Of a DNA stretch of 64,000 nt, positions 20,401-30,925 are shown in pieces (the first letter of the stretch is position 1; every line of letters begins with the position of its first letter). The DNA is from Ichthyophis bannanicus. Its lineage: Eukaryota; Chordata; Amphibia; Gymnophiona; Ichthyophiidae. The stretch spans positions 189,340,184-189,404,183 of the forward strand of contig CM066044.1 in NCBI GenBank assembly GCA_033557465.1. The letters run 5' to 3'. The translations under genes and the position numbers were made by a program. The notes under the pieces are model-generated. The model was not told where the DNA came from. It did no database searches and worked only from the letters and a program-made list of their open reading frames with translations.

Positions 20401-23191
20401 AAACCTTCATAACATCGAACAGTAAAATTACAAATGGTAATTATAGTCTCTGGCACTTCCATGGCATGCCCAATGGACAAGTGATCTGAAGTCAGATTTT
20501 CCGCGCTGTGGTACACAATGCTATAGCCTGAAGCACAGGGTTCATGCAGCTAAATCTTTAAAATCAAAACCAAAGGACAATCAGAAGTGTTGCAATGCAT
20601 CTTTTCTCCCTGTAGTTGCATTACTGCACAGTATGGCAGGTCTTCACAAATGTTCTTGGAATCTAGGAGCCAGATTAAAAATTTAGGAGCCAGTCGTCAA
20701 GACCTACATAACAATGCCTCCCCCTTCCAAAAAGAAGGTGTATCACAGCTGCCATTCTAGAGGCTGATTTACTGAAAAGTAAGCTTAATAAATCAGACCC
20801 TTAACGTACCATTGCACAGTGCCAACAGAGCAGACACACTTCTCTTCCTCCCTTTCCCACCATCCCCAGTGAGTACGCTGTTAGCAGCATATTAGTGACG
20901 CTTTATAGCTGTACCAGTGGCAGCTTCCTTTCTTGCTTCATGTATCACCATGGCCTGGTAATACTTGAGGTAAAACGTCTCTTGCATAGCTCCCGCTCCC
21001 TGTCTTCACCCCGTCTCTCTCTCTTCCACCATTCTTCTTGCCTTGCAATAAAAACACCATGCTTCTAACTTCCCCACTGCAATCAGGTCTTTCAAGCAAC
21101 TTGAGTCTTGCGGTGGAAGAAGTTCAGGTTGATCTTGTGCTTTCAAGTCTCATAAGAGTTGCTTGCAGAGAGCCAATTACCGTGCAAAAGTTTGAACTGT
21201 GGCATTCGTTCAGCAGCATCGGCACATATCAAAAAAAATGTGGCATCAGGAAATCCTGGGTCCAGGGTGCAATTTCTAGGTACCATGGTGACCTGATGCC
21301 CGGGATTTGTTGAGTCCTGCTACATGGTACATGTTCTCTTACAGATTTCAATCTGTTCCTATACATCTTTGCACTTACTCATTTATTGTGATAAAGGTTA
21401 TTTCCAACTGAGTTCCTCTGTGCAGAAGTGAGGGCCCAGCTGGGACGGAGGATGCTCTTTGCTTTACTTTGTGGCCTGAAGATGCATTTTTCATCTGCAA
21501 GTTAGCAAAGTCTCAGGAGTCTTCAAGCAAATCTATAAGTACATTGTGCAAGGCTATCGCTTTTGTCAGTCAACCTGTGTAGCGCTTTCTGCTTGTTTTC
21601 TTTCAGGAGTATGGTAGGTTTATTTATTTAACTGAATTTATTTCTCACCTATCCAAACGTTGAGGCAAATTATAAAGGACATATATAATAAAAATGATTG
21701 CCCACTAAATATTTCTACTGAATTTTAGGGCTGAAAATGCCTTTCTCACATCATCATGCAGTGTTCTCCCAGAAGAGCTGTTGCTAAAACAAGTGATGAG
21801 GTGACAAAGGTGTTTTAAGTCCTAAAATTCAATAGAAATATTGTGAAGAACCAATTTGGGGACTGTCAAGATTAGAGAAATTTTAGATATATTCCCTGAT
21901 GGAGAGAATTCAAAACTTGGTACTGTGATGGATTTTTGTGTGAGAATTATAAGATTTTGTGAACTGTATCGGATACAAGGATCAAATAAGAATTATAGGG
22001 ATTTCGTAGGTGTAGCACTGAAATACTCCTGCACGATGATAAAAAGTAAAGTGGACCATTGTGGGCTATGAACATTCACATATGCCTTGTGAGACTAGTT
22101 TGCTCTTACAAAAAAGCTTTTTCTCAAAGCGAACATGTCCTGGCTCGATACTTTATCGGCTCTATATAGTAACTGTCGTTCCCAGTATTTTGGATCAGTG
22201 CGATTGGTAATTTAAAAAACTACAGCCATATCGGACACATGGTAATTTAAAAATGGGGTTGAATTAACTTGAAACTTGTAGGTAGTAGCACCAATCATCT
22301 ACATGGCCTTCAAGTTTGAAAATGAATGAGTAAACCTGTGCCAACTTATTTTTCACAAGCCATTGACAGGATGCCACGCACAAGTCAAGAGGTGCTGTAA
22401 TCACGGCTATTCAGCCACAGAAAGACGGAGGCTTCCCGGTGTTTGTGGAACGCTAGGCAGGCAGCTCAAGAGGAAGGAGGAGGAGGGGTTGGGGGGGGAC
22501 TTACAAGCCTGGGAAGCTACGTGCAGCACCGTCTGATACCCTGCTTTTCTGCCTATAGGACTTTGTATGAGAGAACTAAGCAAACCCAATCAGATGGGTG
22601 AGGTTAGACCGGGGACAGTATCAGTGATCCTGCTACTCACATTCTCTGAATGGCTGCGCCAGAGTTTATATTTGTCACATACTAGGAAGCCAGGATGGAG
22701 TCAGGGCTCGCACTGGCTGGAATCCCTGTAGACCAAATGAGACAGCTAGTATGTGTATGTATTTATATATACACATATATACACACACACACACTCATTC
22801 TAGCTGAGTGCTTGTAGAACAAAATGTGACTCTCAAGGCATATGCACAGCACACACCTTCACAGACACACACTGAATTCAGTCCACTGATTAACTAAGAC
22901 CGTACAACCTATAGAGACAGAGTTATGTGGACAGCCTGGAACAAATGATGCACTCAGGGCTCATCTATCTAGTTATTATGGCATTTATTTAACCATATTC
23001 TACACTGCTTCCTTGTTAATTAAAAAAAAAACATTCACAAAACTGCATGAAGTGCAAAATCACAAATTAAAAGATTTCACAAGCACAAAATAAAATATAA
23101 AGAAGATAAATAGAAACAGACATGTTCGATCTGTTTCAGAGTTTATACACTACTTGCCTGCTCCAAGCTGCAAGAAGAGGAAAAGAGAAAA
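20401..23191. other. Mostly unassigned sequence
   Basis: A small antisense L2-like tail lies at about 21610-21690 (TTTATTTATTTAACTGAATT, then CTCACCTATCC). Positions 21105-21165 resemble half of the palindrome at 63116-63255. An (AT/AC)n stretch is at 22752-22796. I see no sustained ORF with a recognisable product and no splice-flanked exon. Confidence 0.45.
22752..22796 (+). repeat. (TA)n(CA)n microsatellite
   Basis: Alternating TATATACACATATATACACA grades into a CA run ending near 22793. Confidence 0.8.
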
Positions 23192-23955
23192 GTGCAAAGT
23201 TATGCACCTAGGGAAGAACAACCCAAACTATGGTTACACGATGCAAGGTTCCACATTAGGAACCACCACCCAGGAAAAAGATTTAGGCGTCATTGTGGAT
23301 AACATGTTAAAACCCTCGGCCCAGTGTGCAGCGGCAGCCAAGAGAGCAAATAGAATGCTAGGTATGATAAGGAAAGGAATGGAAAATAAAACAAAAGATA
23401 TTATAATGCCTCTATATCGTTCCATGGTGAGACCGCACCTTGAATATTGTGTGCAATTCTGGTTGCCGTATCTTTAACCTGGAAAAGAGACGGCTGAGGG
23501 GAGATATGATAGAAGTCTATAAATTAATGAACGGAGTGGAACGGGTAAACGTAGATCGATTGTTTACGTTATCAGAATATAGAAAGACTAGGGGACATGC
23601 AATGAAGCTACAGGGTAAACTATTTAAAACTAATAAAAGAAAATATTTCTTCACTCAACATGTAATCAAACTCTGGAATTTGTTACCGAGGATGTAGTAA
23701 AGGCTGTTAGTGTAGCTGGGTTTAAAAAAGGTTTGGACAAGTTCCTGGAGGAAAGGTCCATAAACCATTATTAAGAGGGGACCCAGGATATCCATGCTTG
23801 ACCCAGTACAAGCATTGCGGAACCTGTGTCTTTTGGGGAAACTGCTGGGTACGTATGACCTGGATTGGCCACTGTTGGAAACAGGATGCTGGGCTTGATG
23901 GACCTTGGTCTGACCCAGTATGGCATATCTTATGTTCTTATGTTATGTTCTTATG
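23192..23955 (+). mobile_element. Young CR1 3' fragment with a 107-bp internal deletion
   Basis: Sequence from GTGCAAAGTTATGCACC matches the CR1 at 60549-61410 with only a few differences per 150 bp. The ORF reads [35 protein letters not shown] and then jumps. Bases equivalent to about 60834-60940 are absent between GTATC and TTTAACCTGG, shifting the frame. A further single-base loss gives LPRM and a stop at 23697. The end at 23925-23955 carries two TTATGTTC-type terminal units. The element is 5'-truncated. Confidence 0.88.
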
Positions 23956-24148
23956 AGAAAAATGTGATGTATCTACTGAGCTTAATGAGAGGAGACAGCC
24001 TAAAATAAAAATCTAAAGTCACTCTTTGTCTAGAGGGTCTTAGCATTCACGAAAGGTGCTGAGCTGATAGCACTGAAAACCAAAGCCCTTTATTTACCTA
24101 GGCAGCATGTACCACACAGCACAAATAGTTCATTTTAGTTTATCCAGA
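23956..24148. other. Unassigned spacer
   Basis: Short AT-rich stretch between the CR1 tail and the next MITE. Nothing recognisable. Confidence 0.4.
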
Positions 24149-24151
24149 TCA

Positions 24152-24361
24152 GAGGTCTCCAAACTTGTCCTGGGGAGATCCCCAGTCATTCAAGTTTAAA
24201 AAGCTAAAAGCCCAGTCAGCTTTTCAGGATATCCACAATGAATAGGTTTGAGATTGATTTCAATCTCATTCTATGCAAATTTATCTCAAATATTCATTGC
24301 ACAGATTCTGGACTCCTGAGTGGCTCAAGGTCCTCCAGGATATGTTAGGAAACCACTGATC
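24152..24361. mobile_element. hAT MITE, diverged
   Basis: The left end CAGAGGTCTCCAAAC and the right end GGAAACCACTG are imperfect inverted ends. The interior TTTTCAGGATATCCACAATG is shared with the hAT MITE family at 10271 and 39052. The 8 bp on each side do not match, so the duplication is lost or the ends are misplaced. Confidence 0.55.
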
Positions 24362-24977
24362 TGGCACCCTGGCAATGATTTTATGCTTCACCCTTGCTCC
24401 TAATAAATGGAACTTAACCTGACTTAGACTATGTACTGTTGTGATCTGCAAAGTCTCAAATCTTTCACCTAAGATTTTTTTTTTAAGGAAGAAAGAATGG
24501 CTTGCCGAGGAACATAAGAGCTTCCAGGTAGCTGATACCCGCTATTCTTGACTGTTGTAACTTGTTAGAATACAGGCTTCTCCTTCAGCATTTCATGTCA
24601 TTTTCCCCCGCACCTGTAGGCTTATAATTCCTCCTTCACAGGCCTAATCTCAAAAGGTGATGTCACATAGCATCCTTCAGTTTACATGTCATGCCACAGC
24701 ATAAACAATACCTCTATGAATTATGGTTACTCATTAGCCACAACTAAATTTTGCAGTGTGGTCCCCATCTTTCAATAAACTTTACAATGACCCAGCAGCA
24801 GACTTTACAGTCCTACTGTGAATGCATGTTGAAATATGGCTTGTAAGTTGTGCAAGATTTAAGGACATTTATGCAAACATTTTTGGATTCCACTATCATG
24901 CCATCAATGTTTTTCACAGCTAAAAGTAACAAATTAGGCTACCCCAGTGTTTCCCAACTTTTTCAAGCCACACACCC
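24362..24977. other. Unassigned sequence
   Basis: No ORF or terminus with support. CAGTGTTTCCCAAC at 24944 looks like a hAT-type end without a partner. Confidence 0.4.
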
Positions 24978-25171
24978 AGGGCTGGCCCCAGAGTTATTTC
25001 AAGATGTTGGCACCCTAGGCAAATCTTAAGCCTTATGTGCCCTCCCCCCCCCCCCCCCTTGGCTGTCAGAATTGATTGTTTAGCTTTGAATGCCTTGCTC
25101 GTTGTTGACTCCCCCAAAAGCTGCCACACTAGGCAATACCCAGTTTGCCTAGTGGTTGGCCTGGCCCTGGG
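24978..25171. mobile_element. hAT MITE of the CAGGGCYGGC type
   Basis: The left end CAGGGCTGGCCCC and the right end GGCCTGGCCCTG are inverted repeats. Flanking 8-mers CACACACC and GGCACGCC agree at five positions, a plausible decayed duplication. A C run of about 16 lies inside (25044-25060). A relative with similar ends is at 48664-48992. Confidence 0.6.
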
Positions 25172-25309
25172 CACGCCCTCATGTTGCTTTCTTCCTTTTT
25201 TGTATAAATCCCTCACTCTCTGCCCAAGGCAGGTCAGCTTTCATGCTCACTGCAATACTCAATGAAATCCATACTGTTACTGCTCAGTGCAACTCTGTAC
25301 TTCTGGTTT

Positions 25310-25480
25310 CTTTAGCTCTTTCCCGCTTTTGATCCTGTTGACCACGCCCTTCTGTACTGCCTGCTAGATTCTGCACTACAGTTCTCAACTGGTTTACCTC
25401 CTACCTAATTCACTGTTCCTTCCAGGTCTCCTCTGGTTGTTTTCTCTTTACCTCTCTTTCCATCCCCTATTAAGTTTCAT
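25310..25480 (+). mobile_element. LINE reverse transcriptase fragment
   Basis: The forward translation contains FDPVDHALL, the decayed FDTVDHxxLL motif of L2/Rex-type reverse transcriptases. It stops making sense within 170 bp. The following sequence to 25740 is unassigned. Confidence 0.45.
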
Positions 25481-25744
25481 AGCGATCATTATTCATTCCT
25501 ACCCTCTTCAACATTTTCCTCAGCTCCCCTGCTTTCCCTTCTGATTCAGTTTCTTGAATGGAGCCCCTGTCTTTGCAGAAACATAAATAAAGTGACGGAT
25601 GGAGTGTTAGAGGCTTCTCAGTTTGCTGACCATTTTAAGAATAAGCTTGTACAGGTTTGTACTGGTTTGGAGTCACTAAACAGCAGGATGATGCAAGCAT
25701 ACATGTGGTGATGTCATCCGATGGCAAAAGGAGGGATAGATCTC

Positions 25745-27000
25745 ATCCTTCTTGACCTATCCTCAACTTTTTGACACCGATGATCACCACCTTCTTCTTG
25801 ATACCTTGCTTTCACTTGAATTTCAGGGTTCTGTTCTGTCTTGGTTTTCTTCTTATCTTTCGCATCGCACTTTCAGCAGTACTCTGGTGGATCCTGCTCC
25901 GCTGCTATCCCTCTTTCAGTTGATATACCTCAGGGCTCTGTCTTGGGACCTCTTCTTTTCTCTGTCTTCACTCATTCCCTTGGTGCCCTGATCTCCTCCC
26001 ATGATTTTCAGTACCATCTTTACATTGATGACTCTCACATTTACCTCTCTGCATCAGACACTTCTCCAGGAATCCAGGCCCTGCTTGTCTGATGTTGCTG
26101 TCTGAATGTCTAAAACTGAATATAGCCAAGAGAGAGCTTCTTATAAACCAATCTCTTCCGTTCCTCCCTTCTCTATCTCTGTAGGTAACACTGTGGGTAA
26201 CATCCTCCCTATCTCCTCAGCTCACTACCTTGGGGTCATCTTTGTCTCTTCTCTCTCACCGCACATATCCAACAGATAGCTAAACCTGTCATTTCTTTCT
26301 CTATAACATCAGCAAAATTCATCCCTTCCTCTCAGAACATACTACCAGGACCCTTATCCACTCCCTCGTCATCTCCTGTCTAGACTATTGCAATTTGCTT
26401 CTACCACTGAATCATCTTTCTCCCCCTCAATCTGTTCAGAACTTGGCTACATGGCTAATCTTCTAGCAGGGTCGCCATGCTCAGGTAACCCCTCCTCTCA
26501 AGTCAATTCATTGGTTCCCAGCCCCTTTCTGCATACAGTTCAAACTTCTCCTGCTGATCCACAAATGAATTCTGCCATTCCTCGATACCTCTCTTATCTT
26601 ATCTCTTCCTACACCCCTCCTCGGCAACTCCACTCATCAAGCAAATCCCTGTTATCTATGCCCTGCTCTCCTACTGTCAACTCCAGACTCCGTTCCTTTC
26701 ATCTTGCTGTATCATATGTCGAGAATAGACTACCTGAATCAGCATGTCAGGCTCCATTCCTAGACCTATTGAAATCCAGCTTAAAAACTCATCTCTTCAA
26801 GGCTGCCTTTGGATCCTGACCCCTTTATCCTCTTGTCGTCACATATTTGTATTTTAATCATTTCCCCAAGAATTCCCTTGTCCCCGGTTGTTCTGTTTAT
26901 ATGTCTTAGTAGGTTGTAAGCTCTGTACTGCAAGGACTGTCTTTTATATGTATGTGTACAATGTTCCATATGACTTGCAGTGCTATATAAATGATAAGTA
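25745..27000 (+). mobile_element. L2/Rex-like LINE, 3' half, decayed
   Basis: Plus-strand pieces in changing frames: [37 protein letters not shown] and [16 protein letters not shown], where the palm reads YIDD. Further pieces follow, then SCCIICRE and KTHLFKAAFGS near 26800. The 3' end at 26905-27000 has TTGTAAGCTCTGTACTGCAA and GTGCTATATAAATGAT. Motif order is that of the jockey-related L2/Rex LINEs. Multiple stops show an old copy. Confidence 0.7.
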
Positions 27001-28242
27001 CTGGTTGCTCCCCTGGGATGGCTCGGTGGAATGAATTTGAGGAGGTGCCAGATGAGCAAGTATTGCCTGTAGTCACTGATTTGTCTAATGCCACATGTTC
27101 TCTTGACACCTGCCCTACATGAGTGTTGAAGGGTGTTAGTGTAATCTTGGCACCCATCCCAACTACATTTGTGAATAGTGTTCTGGGCTCTGGGACAATG
27201 CCGATGGTTCTTAAGCGTGCTCAAGTATGCCTTGCTTTGAAGAATTGGAAGAGAAGTGGCGTTGACATTGGCAAATATAGACCTATATCCCTGTAGTAGG
27301 GAAATTGAATGAAAAGTGGTATTGTCACAACTGCAAGGTTTTGCCAATAATAATGATGTTCTGGATAGCCATCAATCTTAGATGTATTGTTGCATGGTTT
27401 GTGAGCAAACACTGTTTTTTGATTGTGTTTATAGATATTTCCACAGCCTTTGATAAATTTTTTGCATGATATTCTTTTGGATCGTTTGGCCTTCTTAGGT
27501 ATTGGAGGTAATGTATTAAGGCGGTTTGATTCTTTTTTTAGTGGGTCAAATGTGGCAGGTAAAGTTTGGGGACAGTTCCTTTGGATAAGCATCTTCTGTT
27601 TGCAGGGTGCCTCAGAGTTCATCCCTTTTGGCTATGCTTTTTAACATTTATATTAGCATTTTGTGTAAGCTGCTGGAGAATCTCAGTCTTTAGTATCGCG
27701 TCTATGCTGACAATATCTTGAAATTTTTGTCTGTTGCAAGCTCTTTTGAAATTGCTTTGAGCATGATATGTCAGGGTTTGCTTATGATTGATGACTAGTT
27801 ATAGGACAATAAAGTGGCCATGAATTTGTAAAACATTGAGGCTAGGTTTTTGATGCAAGGTGGGACCCAGCTACTATCTGATGGAATTTTGGTTAAGGAT
27901 ATCTTAATTACTTTCCTTTCAGAGATGAAATTTTTGAGGATGGTCTTAGATGATGGACTTACATTGCGATCTCATCTGAAAGCTGTTTTGAAAACTGTAT
28001 TTTTTAAACTTGCTCTTGTTCGACCTTTAAGAACTTTTTTATCTCAAGAAATGTTTAGGTTAATTGTTCAGTCACTAGTTCTACCAAATTTTGATTGCTG
28101 TAACTCTGTTTTTTGAGGATTGCCCAACAAATATCTGTGTGCTTGCAGAAATACTGCTGTGTATTTAATTTTTGGTCTTTCTTGTCATGATTATGTTTCT
28201 CCATTTTTACACTGCTTACCAATGGAATATAGGGTTTGATTT

Positions 28243-28332
28243 AAAATATAGTCAACTGCTGCTGATTGCTGGAAGCAGCGGTATACAAATGTTCTCTAAA
28301 TAAAATAAATAAAATAAATAAATAAATAAAAT
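28243..28332 (+). mobile_element. 5'-truncated L2 tail
   Basis: A 90-bp piece, ATTGCTGGAAGCAGCGGTAT then AAATAAAATAAATAAAATAA, matches the L2 3' end at 30545-30612. AAAATA on both sides may be its target duplication. Confidence 0.65.
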
Positions 28333-28496
28333 AGTTTCTCTTGTGTGCAAGGTTTTTTATGCTCTTGGTTCTGTTCATTTGCCCTCATTTTTTCAGAAAT
28401 TTGAGCCAGAGTGTGTATTGCTGTCCATGGGTACTAACATATTGGTGGTTCCTTCAGTCCATACTCTTTGTAAGGTGCAGACACATGCGTGGTAAC

Positions 28497-29480
28497 ATAG
28501 TAACATGGTATATGATGGCAGATAAAGACCAATATGATCCATCTAGTCTGCCCAGCAAGGCAATAAGAGAAGGTGCACCTGCCACTCCATGCAGGTCACC
28601 CCTCCCCATGCCTTTGTTTAGGGGTGTACCCACCACTCCGTGTAGGCCAGCCCTATTTGTTGAGATATAAGAGAGAGTTATGTTTATTTTGATTTTATCC
28701 TGTCTGTCCCATGCCATTTTGAATTCTGTCACTGTATTTGCCCCCACCACTTCCATTGGGAGGGCATTCCAAGCATCCATCACCCTTTCAGTGAAAAAGT
28801 ATTTCCTGACATTGCCTTTCAGTTTGCCCCCTTGCAGCTTCATGCTTTGCCTTCTAGTTTTACAGCTTCCCCGTTGGAAGAGGTTTGTTTGTTCATTAAT
28901 ACTCTAAGGGGCTTGTTTACAAAGCCGCGGTAGCGGTTCGCGATCGTTATCGGAGTCGTGGCCCCATTGATTTCAATGGGGCCGCGGCTCCGATAACGAT
29001 CATGAACCGCTACCGCGGCTTTGTAAACAAGCCCCTAAGTATTTAAAGGTCTGAATCATATCTCCCCTGTCCCTCCTCTCCTCCAGTGTACATATTTAGG
29101 CTTTCAAGTCTCTTCTCATACGTCTTCTGACGCAGGCTCCAAATCATATTGGTCACCTTCCTCTGAACTATTTCCAGTCTTTTTATATCCTTTGCGAGAT
29201 ATGGTCTCCAAAACCGAACACAATATTCCAAGTGAAGCCTCACCAGCGACTTGTACAGTGGCATTAATACCTCCTCCTTTCCGTTAGAAATTCCTCTCTG
29301 TATGCCACTCAGCATCCTGCTGGCTTTTGCCACCGCCTTGTCATACTGTTTCACCACCTTGAGATCCTCAGAAACAATCACTCCGAGGTCCTTCTCCTAG
29401 TCCGTGTACACCAACATCTCATTCCCTATTGCATACAATTCCCTTGGATTTCTGCTTCCCATGTGCATGACACTGCAGTT
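28497..29480 (-). mobile_element. CR1 LINE (second subfamily) 3' part, antisense
   Basis: It matches 16575-17560 in the same orientation, including the 3' ACTATGTT repeats near 28499 and the coding blocks LEYCVRFWRPYL, LYKSLVR and KDLGVIVS-like SEDLKVVKQ. Frames change at 29043 and elsewhere. The Harbinger-like palindrome at 28908-29035 is inserted in it. Confidence 0.85.
28908..29035. mobile_element. Harbinger-like MITE, near-perfect palindrome, TAA duplication
   Basis: The 128-bp element begins GGGGCTTGTTTACAAAGCCG, ends with its reverse complement, and folds on itself along almost its full length around TTGATTTCAATGG. The flanks are TAA at 28905-28907 and 29036-29038. The sister CR1 at 17089-17110 shows the empty site. 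A 3-bp TWA duplication is the PIF/Harbinger signature. Confidence 0.88.
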
Positions 29481-29735
29481 TCACCTGTGTTGCAGTACTG
29501 ATATGGAACTCCTTACCATTGGGGAGTCACCTTGAGACTAATATAGCAAAAATTATGAAGGCGTGGTGTTTCTTTGCCTTTAACTGTATATGGTGGATTG
29601 GACACTTCTTTGTGGCTCATGAAGATTACATCATGTTGGTATATTGTTTGTGTGTATTTTACTATTTCTAAAGTTGTTTTGTAAGCTACTTAGAAATTTT
29701 GATTTCCAGATTATAAATATTTCTAAATAAGTAAA

Positions 29736-29972
29736 TAAGATGACGTCCAGATCATCTTCACCATCAGTTCCCCCTCTGCTGCCAGCAGGTGAGAGACAAC
29801 AATCTTTTCTTAAATATTTCCAAATGTGAAACTATCTACCTGCCCTGCCCTGTCCTTGAACCACCCCTCAGACTGACAAGACTCTCCTGACCTCCAGGAT
29901 TCTGTCCGCTGCTTAGTGCCTCTTGAATCCTCCCTCTCTGTCAAACCCTATATTGAGGCCATAGTTGACATG
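29736..29972. other. Decayed LINE-like sequence, unassigned
   Basis: Pyrimidine-rich sequence with no clear motif. It may be the upstream half of the LINE remnant seen at 30613-30760, split by the L2 at 29973. Confidence 0.3.
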
Positions 29973-30612
29973 GCCCCGAAGACACTCTGTAACCTAATAA
30001 GCAAAGAACCAACTAAGCCCACTCATAGAAAAGGACAATCAAATAAACTTAAGATGCCAAAAGAATATATACGAACTCACAAATTAACAAATAATAGAGC
30101 CTTTTCCCACATAGCCCCAACAGTCTGGAACTCTTTACCAGAGGACTTACAATCACTAACAGAGATAATAGAATTCAGAAAAAAATTGAAAACCTATCTA
30201 TTCACTAAACATTATAATACCATAGAAAACCCTCCACTCAACTTAGATAAAGGCTAAACATGAACCTGCCCAAAATCAAGATTATACTCCCTACTACAAT
30301 CAATACGTACAAACTTAAATGAATAATCATTCCATTCCTATGCATTGATACCCCACTTGTATATAGTTACAACTGTTTTAGGGACAGTACTTCTGTTTAA
30401 ATTGTAACACAAACTGTGTTAGTTGATTTATTGAATTATTCTGCTTAGTCTTTTAAACCCTTTGTTGTACAAGTTAAGATGTTCTATGTAAAAAGTTATA
30501 ATTGTTCTATGTAAAACAAGCTCTGCATTGTTAATTGTTGTTAATTGTACACCGCAACTGATCGCTGGAAGATGCGGTATATAAATAAGTGTTAAATAAA
30601 TAAAATAAAATA
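29973..30612 (+). mobile_element. L2 LINE 3' end with C-terminal ORF piece
   Basis: The forward ORF to 30257 encodes the L2 C-terminus: TLCNLISKEPTK, NNRAFSHIAPTVWNSLPEDL and EFRKKLKTYLF, aligning with APTIWNSLPDDL and FRKQLKTTLF of the L2 at 41373. The 3' UTR ends in GATGCGGTATATAAATAAGT and AAATAAATAAAATAAAATA. Severe 5' truncation is typical of LINE insertion. Confidence 0.8.
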
Positions 30613-30925
30613 GTTAGCTCCTCCTACTCCCTGTGCCATCTTGGATCTTTCAAACCTTTCCTTGCATTTTAAGCAGCTTAGAACCCCGATTCTAGCCCTT
30701 GCCATCTCCCATCTTGACTACTGTAATGTCTCTATAATGGCCTGCCCTGATTTTCTCTCTTGTCTCCTGACCACTTAACCCTCCATTGCCTCACGTACAC
30801 TTAGATTGTGAGCCCTTCGGGGACAAGGGAATACAAAGTACCTGTTAGTATATGCATACATGTAAACCGCTCTGACGCGCCAGTAAAGGGTGGTATATCA
30901 AGTGTCTAAACCATAACCATAACCT
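30613..30925 (+). mobile_element. LINE remnant followed by SINE body and tail
   Basis: The stretch 30690-30770 reads ALAISHLDYCNV in one frame, a LINE C-terminal motif. From about 30774 the SINE body starts (TTAACCCTCCATTGCCTCAC), with TAGATTGTGAGCCCTTCGGG and a GTAAACCGCTCTGACGCGCC tail. The tRNA-like head is missing. Confidence 0.55.

Larger units (their letters stand above)
27003..29735 (+). mobile_element. Old L2-type LINE broken by two insertions
   Basis: Decayed forward coding includes KYRPISL (near 27275) and FDK (near 27447) and ends with a WNSLPL-like motif at 29495-29515. Its tail is TTATAAATATTTCTAAATAA at about 29705-29735. It is interrupted by an L2 tail fragment at 28243-28332 and by the antisense CR1 at 28497-29480. 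Coding similarity resumes on the far side of each, for example TTTCTCTTGTGTGCAAGGTT after the first. Confidence 0.65.
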
